Shown one piece after another: positions 38,105-46,209 of a stretch of DNA of 64,000 nucleotides. The stretch comes from Klebsiella pneumoniae. GTDB taxonomy: Bacteria > Desulfobacterota > Binatia > UBA12015. The notes beneath the pieces are model-generated. The model worked only from the letters and a program-made list of their open reading frames with translations. It had not been told where the DNA came from and ran no database searches. The stretch is from contig CAMBZJ010000003.1 in assembly GCA_945872365.1 (NCBI GenBank), positions 71,301 to 135,300 of the forward strand, in the 5' to 3' direction. A program made the translations under genes and the position numbers. Numbering within the stretch: the stretch's first letter is position 1; each line of letters opens with the position of its first letter.

Positions 38105-39673
38105 TCAGGGGCCGCTTTCGGCCTCGCTCGGGCGGTGCGCCCGCAGGTACTCGAGCTTGTTCAGCGCCATCAGCCACGCGAGCGCACTCGCCATGATGAT
38201 GTCGGTGTGGCTGCCCTGCCCGCTCGCGAGCACATCGCCGTCGCGCAGCAGGCAGGAGACCTCGCCCAGTGCGTCGGTCCCGCCGGTGATCGCCTTCACT
38301 GCGTAGCGGTCGAGTTGGGGCACCCGCCCGCCGAAACGGGTCACGACGGCGGAGAGCGCATTGTAGGTCGCATCGACGATGCCGTCGCCACCGGCCTCGG
38401 CCTCGGCGTCGGACTCCCCGATCCGCATCCGCACCTTTGCCCTCGGGGCGATCGCGCTCGAGGAACTCGCCTCCAGCGCAAGGAGCTCGTAGCGCCGCGG
38501 CACGCGCGTCGACTCCTCGGTGACGATCGCGACCAGATCCTCGTCGTAGACGTTCTTCTTGCGGTCGGCGAGCGCCTTGAAGGCGGTGAATGCGGTGTTC
38601 ACGTCGAGTCGCGGGGCGAAGAGTCCGAGCGCCTTCAGGCGATCGACGAAGGCCGCCCGACCGGAGTGCTTGCCGAGCACGAGCGTATTCGACGGACGAC
38701 CGATCTTCTCGGGTCGCATGATCTCGTAGGTCAGCTTGTACTTGAGCACGCCGTCCTGGTGGATCCCGGCTTCGTGCGCGAAGGCGTTCTCGCCCACGAT
38801 CGGCTTGTTGATCGGCACGCCGATCCCGGTCACCTGCGTGAGCAGGCGGCTCGCGCGGTAGATCTGTTCCATGCGGATGCCCGTCTGCAAACCGAAGTAG
38901 TCGCGACGGGTGTCGAGCGCCATCACCACCTCCTCCATGGAGGTGTTTCCGGCGCGCTCACCGATGCCGTTGATCGTGCACTCGACCTGCCGCGCACCAC
39001 CGCGCACCGCGGCGAGCGAGTTCGCGACTGCCATGCCGAGATCGTTGTGGTTGTGCGTGCTCCAGGTCACCCGCTCGCCCCCCGGCACGTTGGCCCGCAG
39101 CCAGGCGAAGAGGGCCTGCAATTGCTCGGGGATCGCGTAGCCGGTCGTGTCCGGGACGTTGCACACGGTGGCACCGGCGCGGATCGCCTCGGCGAAGACC
39201 TCGCGCAGGTAATCGCGGTCGCTGCGCGAGGCGTCCTCGGCCGAAAACTCGACGTGGCCGACGTGCTTGCGCGCGAGCTCGACCGCCCACCCCGCCGCCT
39301 CGACCACCTGGGCCCGGCTCATCATGAGCTTGTGCTGCAGGTGGATGTCGGAGGTCGCGATGAAGACGTGGAGGCCCGGGTTCGAAGCCTTCTCGACCGC
39401 CCGTGCGGCACGCAGGATGTCGGCCTCCTTGGTTCGGGCGAGCGAGAGCACGACGGGCCCGGAAACAGCTGCGGAGACCGCCTGGACCGCGGCGAAATCG
39501 CCGTCGCTCGAGGCCGCGAAACCGGCCTCGATGACGTCCACGCCGAGTTCCTCGAGCTGGCGGGCGAGCGCTAGCTTCTCCTCGACGTTCATCGTCGCAC
39601 CGGGCGACTGCTCGCCGTCGCGCAGGGTGGTGTCGAAGATCCGTACCCGGTCGTCGGCTCGTGGGGCCTCCAT
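38105..39673 (-). CDS. leuA: 2-isopropylmalate synthase
   Basis: A 522-residue enzyme condensing 2-oxoisovalerate and acetyl-CoA, the first step of leucine synthesis. The catalytic barrel has D-T-T-L-R-D-G-E-Q-S-P-G, then the metal-binding H-N-H-N-D-L-G-M-A, N-G-I-G-E-R-A-G-N and G-K-H-S-G-R. The C-terminal LeuA regulatory domain for leucine feedback is present (E-A-E-A-G-G-D-G-I-V-D-A-T). It begins an operon with leuB. The upstream region holds a possible leader with three adjacent leucine codons. Confidence 0.95.
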   Translation of the reverse strand: MEAPRADDRVRIFDTTLRDGEQSPGATMNVEEKLALARQLEELGVDVIEAGFAASSDGDFAAVQAVSAAVSGPVVLSLARTKEADILRAARAVEKASNPGLHVFIATSDIHLQHKLMMSRAQVVEAAGWAVELARKHVGHVEFSAEDASRSDRDYLREVFAEAIRAGATVCNVPDTTGYAIPEQLQALFAWLRANVPGGERVTWSTHNHNDLGMAVANSLAAVRGGARQVECTINGIGERAGNTSMEEVVMALDTRRDYFGLQTGIRMEQIYRASRLLTQVTGIGVPINKPIVGENAFAHEAGIHQDGVLKYKLTYEIMRPEKIGRPSNTLVLGKHSGRAAFVDRLKALGLFAPRLDVNTAFTAFKALADRKKNVYDEDLVAIVTEESTRVPRRYELLALEASSSSAIAPRAKVRMRIGESDAEAEAGGDGIVDATYNALSAVVTRFGGRVPQLDRYAVKAITGGTDALGEVSCLLRDGDVLASGQGSHTDIIMASALAWLMALNKLEYLRAHRPSEAESGP

Positions 39674-40012
39674 GGCGTATTCTTTACCCGTCCGGGAGCG
39701 GGCTCTCCACCCTTGACGTGCGCCGAGGTGCGCGGATGGAGGGGGCCTGACTGCGTATCGCGGCCAGCCGTACGGTCTCGAGCTTGCCGGTTTTCGCCAT
39801 GGCTGATAGGCGAAGGAGTCGTCCCGAGGGAGAGTCGACTGCGACCGGCATCAACCGGTTCCCGGCAGCGGCTCTCCGTGGGGCGCCCGCTGGAAGTAGC
39901 AGCGCTGATACGAAGCCTATGAGTGAATGACTCTGGAGCGCACCCCGCGGGGGCGCTAGATTCATAGAGGTCGGACGGTCTGGTCCGTCCCGGAACGAAG
40001 GAGATCGAACGT
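39674..40012. promoter_or_regulatory. Divergent intergenic region with possible leuA leader and hairpins
   Basis: This 339-base divergent region separates leuA (minus) from the cupredoxin gene (plus). On the minus strand an open frame (39965-39684) carries three adjacent leucine codons, CTG CTA CTT, using codons that are rare in this genome. TGCCGGT and ACCGGCA then form an outer stem around two small stem-loops, one with TTCGCC/GGCGAA arms. A further GC hairpin lies at 39938-39958. This is compatible with a leucine attenuator, but no clean terminator with a T run follows. No sharp promoter match was found. Confidence 0.3.
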
Positions 40013-40747
40013 ATGAAGATGGAACGGAAAGTCGCGCGGCACCTGACGGTCGGAGCCGCCATCCTGCTCTCGACCGGGCTCGTCGCCCCTGCCGTCCGCG
40101 CCGACGACGGCGGCAAGATCGCCGGCAAGGCCACCTTCGAGGGCACGCCGCCGGCCCCGATCAAGCTCAAGATGGACGCGGACCCGATCTGCGCCGGAAA
40201 GAACCCCGACGCGACCAGCGACGACGTGAAGGTCGGCGCCGGGGGCGGCCTCGAGGGCGTCTTTGTCCACGTGTCCGGCGGCCTGCCGGCCGGCAAGACC
40301 TATACCGCGTCCACCGAGCCGGTGACCATCGACCAGAACGGCTGCCACTACGTCCCACACGTGGTCGGCGTCATGGTCGGCCAGCCGGTGAAGATCCTCA
40401 ACAACGACGGCACCCTGCACAACGTCCACGGCATGCCCAAGCTGAACGATCAGTTCAACTTCGCGATGCCGAAGTTCGTGAAGCAGAAGGAGACGAAGTT
40501 CGGGAAGGAAGAGATCATGATCGCGATGAAGTGCGACGTCCATCCCTGGATGAGCGGGTTCATCGGCGTGGTCGACAACCCGTACTTCGCGGTCACGGGT
40601 GCCGACGGCACCTTCACGATCAAGGACCTGCCCCCGGGCGAGTACACGATCGAGGCCTGGCACGAGAAGTTCGGCACCCAGACCGGCAAGGCCAAGGTCG
40701 ACGGCACCGGAACCGCGACCGCCGACTTCAAGTTCAAGGCGTCCTGA
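40013..40747 (+). CDS. Periplasmic cupredoxin-like protein with a carboxypeptidase-regulatory-type end
   Basis: A 244-residue exported protein: basic start, hydrophobic stretch and A-V-R-A cleavage near residue 30. The middle holds a type-1 copper-like set, H-N-V-H-G-M-P-K and, about 45 residues later, M-K-C-D-V-H-P-W-M, giving His, Cys, His and Met in the order of a blue-copper site. The last 50 residues (F-T-I-K-D-L-P-P-G-E-Y-T-I-E-A-W-H-E-K-F-G) match the Cna-B/carboxypeptidase-regulatory repeat. It sits before the oxidase assembly genes, so electron transfer or copper handling is likely but unproved. AAGGAG precedes the start. Confidence 0.8.
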   Translation: MKMERKVARHLTVGAAILLSTGLVAPAVRADDGGKIAGKATFEGTPPAPIKLKMDADPICAGKNPDATSDDVKVGAGGGLEGVFVHVSGGLPAGKTYTASTEPVTIDQNGCHYVPHVVGVMVGQPVKILNNDGTLHNVHGMPKLNDQFNFAMPKFVKQKETKFGKEEIMIAMKCDVHPWMSGFIGVVDNPYFAVTGADGTFTIKDLPPGEYTIEAWHEKFGTQTGKAKVDGTGTATADFKFKAS

Positions 40748-40786
40748 CGCCGAGCGCCGCCCGGTGCGGCATGACCAGCGCGGCGT

Positions 40787-40812
40787 GGCGGCGACCGGGA
40801 CCGGTCGCCGCC
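40787..40812 (+). terminator. Strong hairpin after the cupredoxin gene
   Basis: GGCGGCGACCGG (40787-40798) and CCGGTCGCCGCC (40801-40812) are perfect 12-base arms separated by only two bases. It lies 40 bases after the stop codon. There is no T run, as is common in GC-rich genomes. Confidence 0.6.
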
Positions 40813-41075
40813 CACCGCCCGCTCTCACGAGAAAGCGCCCCACTCGGCCATAGAACACCCGGAGCGCCGCGAGGTCGATGCGACCGATCGTCGCACCCCG
40901 GGGTGGTCCCCTCAGACTCGACCCGGCACCGACGCGGGTGGTCCATCGAGTTGCCGGCCCCGCGCGCGCCGCGCCGTTGCGGCCGACACCTCCGGGTGGC
41001 TAACGTCCGGGGCACGATGCGACTCCCCCGATCGACCCTGCGCTCGAGCGCGCTAGCCTGCCAAGGCGCAACCCG
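40813..41075. other. Intergenic DNA without a recognised feature
   Basis: About 260 bases between the hairpin and the small CoxB-like gene. The short open frames that cross it show no family resemblance. Its end, close to the next start, presumably holds the promoter of the ctaB unit, but I see no convincing -35/-10 pair. Confidence 0.5.
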
Positions 41076-41348
41076 TTGAAACCGGCCGTCTTCTGGCTGG
41101 CCGGGACCGGCTTCTTCGCCTACCAGGCGATCGTGCTCGCGAGGCTCCTGGCCGAGCGCGGGCGCTCCGCCAACCCGGCCGAGGAGCAGGAGCGCGGCGT
41201 CGAGATGGTCTGGACCCTCGTGCCGGCCGCGCTCATCGCCGCCCTGGCGCTCATGTTGAGCGGCTTCACGGATGGAGCGTGGAGCCAGTCGCGCACCGGC
41301 GACACGCCCCTCGTCGGGCCGCGCGCCATCCGGATCGACGGGCCGTGA
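41076..41348 (+). CDS. Small membrane protein resembling the membrane part of cytochrome oxidase subunit II
   Basis: A 90-residue protein with two hydrophobic stretches. The second, E-M-V-W-T-L-V-P-A-A-L-I-A-A-L, is like the second helix of CoxB (E-x-x-W-T-x-x-P), but there is no copper-A domain. It begins with TTG at 41076 and ends overlapping the ctaB GTG start by four bases. It may be a truncated CoxB or an independent assembly subunit; the short and distinct first helix makes the latter possible. The call is tentative. Confidence 0.55.
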   Translation: MKPAVFWLAGTGFFAYQAIVLARLLAERGRSANPAEEQERGVEMVWTLVPAALIAALALMLSGFTDGAWSQSRTGDTPLVGPRAIRIDGP

Positions 41349-42241
41349 AGGTGCAGCGCGGTCTCGCGATCGCCGGTTCGCCGGCCCGCGTGGGCGAGTT
41401 CGTGGAACTCACCAAGCCACGCATCACCTTCATGGTGATGGTCACCGCGGCCGCCGGGTTCTACCTCGCCTCGATCGGCCGGCTCGATGCCGCGCTCTTC
41501 CTGCACACGATGCTCGGAACGGGACTGGTCGCCGCCGGGGCGAGCTGCCTGAACCAGATCGTAGAACGCGAGACGGACGCGCGCATGGACCGCACGCGGG
41601 CACGCCCCCTTCCGGCGGGACGGGTCGAACTCCTGCCGGCGACGGTGTTCGGCACGGCGCTCTCGTTGCTCGGCACGCTTGAGTTGCTGCTCGCGGTGAA
41701 CCGGACCACCGCGCTCATCGGGCTCGCCACGCTGGCGCTCTACGTGGCCCTCTATACGCCGCTCAAGCGGCTCACCTCGCTGTGCACCGTGGTCGGTGCG
41801 ATCCCGGGGGCACTTCCCCCGGTGATGGGCTGGACCGGCGCGAGCAACGCGCTGTCGGCCGAAGCCTGGGTCCTCTTCGCGATCCTCTTCCTGTGGCAGA
41901 TGCCCCACTTTCTCGCGATCGCGGTGGCCTACCGGGACGACTACGCCCGGGGCGGCCACGCGATGCTGCCGGTCGTCGATCCCGGCGGGACACGAACCGC
42001 CCGCCAGACGATCCTCTACAGCGCAGCCCTGCTGCCGGTGAGCCTGCTGCCCTCGATCCTCCAGATGAGCGGCGACGCCTACTTCTGGGGCGCGCTCCTG
42101 CTCGGCGCCGTGTTCGTCGCCTTCGGGGTGGCGTCGGCCCGCGACCGGTCGGTTGCCTCGGCACGGCGACTCCTGCGCTACTCGGTCGTCTACCTGCCAG
42201 TGCTGCTCGCCCTCATGGCCCTCGACAAGGTGACGCCGTGA
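41345..42241 (+). CDS. ctaB: Protohaem IX farnesyltransferase (haem O synthase)
   Basis: A UbiA-family membrane protein of 298 residues adding a farnesyl chain to haem B. It has V-E-L-T-K-P-R-I-T at the start, the acidic motif N-Q-I-V-E-R-E-T-D-A-R-M-D-R-T-R-A-R-P, and Y-T-P-L-K-R. The second acidic site is in P-H-F-L-A-I-A-V-A-Y-R-D-D-Y-A-R-G-G, followed by M-L-P-V-V. Nine hydrophobic helices fit. The start GTG overlaps the previous stop, and its own stop overlaps the ABC gene start (GTGA). Confidence 0.94.
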   Translation: MKVQRGLAIAGSPARVGEFVELTKPRITFMVMVTAAAGFYLASIGRLDAALFLHTMLGTGLVAAGASCLNQIVERETDARMDRTRARPLPAGRVELLPATVFGTALSLLGTLELLLAVNRTTALIGLATLALYVALYTPLKRLTSLCTVVGAIPGALPPVMGWTGASNALSAEAWVLFAILFLWQMPHFLAIAVAYRDDYARGGHAMLPVVDPGGTRTARQTILYSAALLPVSLLPSILQMSGDAYFWGALLLGAVFVAFGVASARDRSVASARRLLRYSVVYLPVLLALMALDKVTP

Positions 42242-43197
42242 ATCCGGACAACCGCAACCAACCGTCCGGTGACATCCTCGAAGTCGCCGACCTCTCGTTC
42301 TCCTACGGGGAGACGAAGGCGCTCGCCGGCCTCTCCTTCGCTGTGCACCGCGGCGAGATCTTCGGCCTGCTCGGGCCCAACGGCGGCGGAAAGACGACGC
42401 TCTTCCGCATCCTGGCGACGCTGCTCGCACCGGCGGGTGGCACGGCCCGCATCGCCGGCCACGACGTCGCCCGGGCGCCCCAGTCGGTGCGCGAGAACAT
42501 CGGCGTGGTCTTCCAGTCGCCGAGCCTCGACGCAAAACTCACGGTGCGCGAGAACATGCGCCACCAGGGGCACCTCTACGGCATGAGCGGCGCCGCGCTC
42601 GAAGCGCGCATCGACCGGATGCTCGACCGGGTGGCCATGCGGCAGCGCGAGAACGACCGGGTGGAAGCGCTCTCGGGCGGCATGAAGCGGCGGGTCGATC
42701 TCGCCAAGGGACTGATGCACCGACCCGCCCTCGTCCTGCTCGACGAGCCGACGACTGGTCTCGACCCCGGCGCCCGCATCGACCTCTGGGACTACCTGTC
42801 CACGGCGCGGACCGAGGATGGCCTGTCCGTCCTGGTCACCACCCACCTGATGGAAGACGCCGATCGCTGCGACCGGCTGCTCATCATCGACCACGGGCGC
42901 ATCGTCGCACTCGACACCCCCGAAGCGCTCCGCGACGGGATCGGCGGCGACGTGATCGTCGCGCGGACGCGTGACCCGCACGCGCTCGCCGACGCCGTGC
43001 GCAGCCGATTCTCCGAAGACGTGGAGGTCGTCGACCAGACGATCCGGATCCGCCGGGCCCGCGGGCACGAGTTCGTGCCCGCACTCGTCGACGCGTTTCC
43101 GGGGCAGATCGAGGCGATCAGCGTCGGTAAGCCCACGCTCGAGGACGTATTCATCCAGCGCACCGGGCACCGCCTGTGGTCCGGCGACGCCGCTTAG
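42238..43197 (+). CDS. ABC exporter ATP-binding subunit (DrrA/NodI-like)
   Basis: A 319-residue ATPase. Walker A is G-P-N-G-G-G-K-T-T, the Q-loop is V-F-Q-S, the signature L-S-G-G-M-K-R is followed by Walker B V-L-L-D-E-P-T-T-G-L-D, and the switch histidine is in V-T-T-H-L. A C-terminal 80-residue extension of the DUF4162 type ends in E-D-V-F-I-Q-R-T-G, typical of ABC-2 exporters. It is coupled to ctaB and followed 13 bases later by its permease, so it is probably part of oxidase maturation. Confidence 0.92.
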   Translation: MNPDNRNQPSGDILEVADLSFSYGETKALAGLSFAVHRGEIFGLLGPNGGGKTTLFRILATLLAPAGGTARIAGHDVARAPQSVRENIGVVFQSPSLDAKLTVRENMRHQGHLYGMSGAALEARIDRMLDRVAMRQRENDRVEALSGGMKRRVDLAKGLMHRPALVLLDEPTTGLDPGARIDLWDYLSTARTEDGLSVLVTTHLMEDADRCDRLLIIDHGRIVALDTPEALRDGIGGDVIVARTRDPHALADAVRSRFSEDVEVVDQTIRIRRARGHEFVPALVDAFPGQIEAISVGKPTLEDVFIQRTGHRLWSGDAA

Positions 43198-43210
43198 AGG
43201 GGAAACCGCG

Positions 43211-44017
43211 ATGAACGAACTCCGCCAGCGGCTCCTGCTTCCCACCATGACACTGTGGTGGCGCGAGATCGTCCGCTTCTACCGGCAGCGCAGCCGCATC
43301 GTCGGCGCACTCGCGACCCCGATTCTCTTCTGGCTACTGCTCGGATCCGGCTTCTCGGCCTCGTTCCGCCCCGCCGGCATGCCGGAGGGGCTGCACTACT
43401 CGGAGTACTTCTTCCCCGGAACGATCGTCATGATCGTGCTCTTCACGGCGATCTTCTCGACGATCTCGGTCATCGAGGACCGCAAGGAGGGCTTCCTGCA
43501 GGCCGTCCTCGTCGCGCCCGTGTCGCGCGCGACGATCGTCCTCGGCAAGATTCTCGGCGGAACGACGCTCGCCCTCGGCCAGGCTCTGCTCGTCCTCCTT
43601 GCCGCACCGCTGGTCGGAATCTCGCTCGGTCCCGGGGACTTCCTCTTCGCCACGGCGATCCTCTTCGCGATCGCCTTTGGACTCACGACCCTAGGGTTCC
43701 TCATCGCCTGGAAGATGGAGTCGACGCAGGGGTTCCACGCGATCATGAACCTGCTGCTCCTCCCCATGTGGTTCCTCTCGGGGGCGTTCTTCCCCTCCGC
43801 AGGAGCGCCCGCCTGGCTGCGCTTCCTCATGGCGATCAACCCGCTGACCTACGGTCTCGCGGCGCTCCGTCGCGCACTCTACCCGGCGGTCACCCAGTTC
43901 GGGGCCGACGTCCCGGCGCTACCGCTGTCGATCGCCGTCACCTGTGCGTTCGCGGTTCTCTCCTTCCTCCTCGCCCGGGCGCTGGTCGCCCGCCCGCTCG
44001 ACGTGAGCCTCGCGTGA
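43211..44017 (+). CDS. ABC-2 type exporter permease
   Basis: A 268-residue inner-membrane protein with six hydrophobic helices. It carries the ABC-2 pattern Y-F-F-P-G-T-I-V-M-I, E-D-R-K-E-G-F-L-Q-A-V-L-V-A-P-V-S-R and W-F-L-S-G-A-F-F-P near the fifth helix, followed by the I-N-P-L-T-Y segment. It pairs with the ATPase just upstream and overlaps the SCO gene by four bases. The substrate is unknown; with ctaB and SCO on either side, a haem, copper or lipid substrate used in oxidase assembly can be proposed. Confidence 0.9.
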   Translation: MNELRQRLLLPTMTLWWREIVRFYRQRSRIVGALATPILFWLLLGSGFSASFRPAGMPEGLHYSEYFFPGTIVMIVLFTAIFSTISVIEDRKEGFLQAVLVAPVSRATIVLGKILGGTTLALGQALLVLLAAPLVGISLGPGDFLFATAILFAIAFGLTTLGFLIAWKMESTQGFHAIMNLLLLPMWFLSGAFFPSAGAPAWLRFLMAINPLTYGLAALRRALYPAVTQFGADVPALPLSIAVTCAFAVLSFLLARALVARPLDVSLA

Positions 44018-44712
44018 AACACGACGAGTTGCCGGAGGGCGGGCTCGGCGGGCCCGGCGGCCGGGATCCTCGCCCCACGCCGGCGGCCGCCGAGCCGCGC
44101 GTGGCCCTGCGCCTGGCCGGCCTGTTCTCGCTGGTCGCGGCCGCTGCGGCCTTCGGCTGGTTCTCGATGCCCGGGCGCACGCCCGAACCTCTACCGGTGA
44201 TCTCCGAGATCGCCGATTTCGAACTGGTCGACGCTTCGGGCAAGGCGATCGACCGCAAGGCACTCGCCGGCAGCCCTTGGGTCGCCGACCTCATCTTCAC
44301 GAGTTGCGCGGGGATCTGCCCGGCGATGTCGCAGGAGATGCGACGCCTGCAGGACCAGACCTCGGATATCCCGAAGGTGCGTCTCGTTTCGATCAGCGTC
44401 GATCCGACGAACGACACGCCCGAGGCGCTCGAGCGCTACGCCGCCCGCTTCGGCGCCGACCGCTCGCGCTGGCTCTTCCTGACCGGCGACCCGCAGGTCC
44501 TCCGCCGCCTGGCCAACGAAGGCATGAAACTCCCCGCCGTCGATGGAGACCCTGCCAAGGGCGACGAGGCGATCGTCCACAGCCCGCGCTTCGCCCTGAT
44601 CGACGGGCAGTCGCGGGTGCGCGGAACCTACGACATGCGGGATCCCGAGGCGATGTTGCGACTGCGAGGCGACCTGCGGGTGCTGGTGTCGCGGGAGAAT
44701 CCGCCGGGCTGA
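44014..44712 (+). CDS. SCO1/SenC-family copper chaperone
   Basis: A 232-residue membrane-anchored thioredoxin-fold protein that delivers copper to the Cu-A site of cytochrome c oxidase. A cytoplasmic 35-residue head and one helix (about 35-50) precede the periplasmic domain. The copper ligands are C-A-G-I-C-P in F-T-S-C-A-G-I-C-P and the histidine in I-V-H-S-P-R-F. V-S-I-S-V-D-P-x-N-D-T-P is the family strand. The GTG start overlaps the permease stop. Confidence 0.93.
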   Translation: MKHDELPEGGLGGPGGRDPRPTPAAAEPRVALRLAGLFSLVAAAAAFGWFSMPGRTPEPLPVISEIADFELVDASGKAIDRKALAGSPWVADLIFTSCAGICPAMSQEMRRLQDQTSDIPKVRLVSISVDPTNDTPEALERYAARFGADRSRWLFLTGDPQVLRRLANEGMKLPAVDGDPAKGDEAIVHSPRFALIDGQSRVRGTYDMRDPEAMLRLRGDLRVLVSRENPPG

Positions 44713-44805
44713 CTCCGCAGGACGTCGCCCCCGGGGCTGCGTCCGACCGCGCGCCCGTCCCACCGCGAACTCGCCCCGAGTTCGCGGTGGCGTCCTCGGC
44801 GAGCC

Positions 44806-45108
44806 TCAGACGCTTTGCAGGTGGCGGGGGACGGGTGTCGTCTCTCCCGCAAGAAGCGCGTCGCGCTCGGCGATTCGCGCTTCCTGGCGCTTGGTCGACC
44901 GGTAGATGGCGATCCCCGCACCGAGAAGGATGGCGGGGGGAAGCACCAGCATGACAGCGGTGCCGGCGAGGAAGGCCTTCGGCCAGTCGCTCTCCTCTCC
45001 GCCGAAGCAGACGGCGCACGCCCGGGCCAGTTCGGGCCGGGCGAGCAACCCGAGAGCGGCCGCGAATGCGGCCGAAAATAGCCTGCCGATATGCAAGTGG
45101 TGCATCAT
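44806..45108 (-). CDS. Small membrane protein downstream of the oxidase operon
   Basis: A 100-residue protein with a signal-like start ending at A-R-A, then C-A-V-C-F-G-G, and one membrane helix (A-V-M-L-V-L-P-P-A-I-L-L-G-A-G). The C-A-V-C motif with an N-terminal export signal recurs in small proteins encoded next to haem-copper oxidases. Function unknown; a metal- or haem-handling role would be inference. Its ATG start is five bases from the stop of the subunit IV gene, so it ends the operon. Confidence 0.65.
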   Translation of the reverse strand: MMHHLHIGRLFSAAFAAALGLLARPELARACAVCFGGEESDWPKAFLAGTAVMLVLPPAILLGAGIAIYRSTKRQEARIAERDALLAGETTPVPRHLQSV

Positions 45109-45113
45109 CGCCC

Positions 45114-45584
45114 TCAGTGGCCGGTGGCCGCAGTTTCGTGGGCTGCTGCTCCGATGGCGGCCGCCTCGACGCCGTGCTCCGGCCCCTCGCCGACATGGTG
45201 ATAGATCGACGGCCGCTGGGCCGCCTCGATCCGCTCGATCTCCTCGGCCGGGTGAACGCCGAGGTCGGGCAGAACGAAGAGGATCAGAATCAGGACGAGC
45301 AGCAGGCAGGCAGCGAGCGAACCCTTGATCAGGTTCCCCTCGCTGCGCAGGTGCATGAAGAAGGTGGCGATCAGAAAGACCTTGAGCGCGGCGATGACGA
45401 GCGCGATCACGACCCCGGCCGCGTGCGGCAGGTTCATGTAGGCGACGCCCACGGTGAGAAGCGTGAGGACCGCGAGCGCCCTGAAGATCGTCAGGTAGGT
45501 GCGCACCTCGGCCGCCACGTCGTGTGCGGCGTGGGCGGCTTGCGCCGCATGGGGTGGGTTGGCGGAACCGGGATTCGAACTCAT
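45114..45584 (-). CDS. Cytochrome c oxidase subunit IV (caa3/CyoD type)
   Basis: A 156-residue small subunit. It has an alanine/histidine-rich cytoplasmic head, three hydrophobic helices with the family core A-L-K-V-F-L-I-A-T-F-F-M-H-L between the second and third, and a polar tail rich in histidine. The family stabilises subunit III and the core. It follows subunit III with 17 bases between, in the usual II-I-III-IV order. Confidence 0.88.
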   Translation of the reverse strand: MSSNPGSANPPHAAQAAHAAHDVAAEVRTYLTIFRALAVLTLLTVGVAYMNLPHAAGVVIALVIAALKVFLIATFFMHLRSEGNLIKGSLAACLLLVLILILFVLPDLGVHPAEEIERIEAAQRPSIYHHVGEGPEHGVEAAAIGAAAHETAATGH

Positions 45585-45601
45585 GCGACGTCCCTCTTCG
45601 G

Positions 45602-46180
45602 TCAGAGCAGGTAGAGAATCGGGAACAGGATCACCCACACCAAGTCGACGAAATGCCAGTACAGGCCCGCCGCCTCGACCCGGTCGTGGTGCTCGGCCGT
45701 GTAGGCACCGTTCAGCCCGGTCACCAGGATGTAGACCATCAGCAAGAGGCCGCCGATCACGTGAATTACATGGAGCCCGGTGAGCGTGTAGTAAAAGGAG
45801 CCGAACAAGTTGCTCGAGAGCGTGATGCCCTCGTGCCACTTGTGGTTGTACTCATAGGACTTGATGCAGAGGAAGAGGATCCCGCCGGCAATCGTCATGC
45901 CGATGTAGCGCGCGAACTTCGGGATGTCGTTCTCCTTGATCGCCGCGAGTGCGAGCACCATGGTCACCGAGCTCGTGATGAGCGCGAAGGTGTTCAGCGT
46001 GGCGAGGGGGACGCCCATCATCTCGCGGGGCGGGATGGCCATGTGCGCGCTCCCGCTGCGCAGGATCACGTAGGCGCTCACGAGTCCGCCGAAGAGCATG
46101 ATCTCCGATGCGAGGAAGCTCCAGATCCCGAGCTTCGCGTGCGAGATGCCGGTACTGGTTTCCGCGACCTGGGTGCTCAC
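45602..46180 (-). CDS. coxC: Cytochrome c oxidase subunit III
   Basis: A 192-residue membrane protein with five helices, the short form found with caa3- and bo-type oxidases. It carries K-L-G-I-W-S-F-L-A-S-E-I-M-L-F, then G-L-H-V-I-H-V-I-G-G and W-H-F-V-D-L-V-W-V-I-L-F. GTG at 46180 follows AGGAG at a good distance. It lies 29 bases downstream of subunit I. Confidence 0.94.
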   Translation of the reverse strand: MSTQVAETSTGISHAKLGIWSFLASEIMLFGGLVSAYVILRSGSAHMAIPPREMMGVPLATLNTFALITSSVTMVLALAAIKENDIPKFARYIGMTIAGGILFLCIKSYEYNHKWHEGITLSSNLFGSFYYTLTGLHVIHVIGGLLLMVYILVTGLNGAYTAEHHDRVEAAGLYWHFVDLVWVILFPILYLL

Positions 46181-46209
46181 ATCGTTCTCCTGTCGTCCGA
46201 GGCCCGCGC

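Noticed and set aside
39780-39880. A cyclic-di-GMP or other known riboswitch ahead of leuA
   Set aside because: The three-stem outline is suggestive, but the conserved GCAAACC and GACGCAAAGCC-type elements are not present and no other known aptamer fits.
39684-39965. The 93-codon open frame upstream of leuA as a real protein
   Set aside because: Its codon use (CTA, ATA, AGA, TCA) is unlike that of the neighbouring genes and there is no family resemblance. I keep it only as a possible leader.
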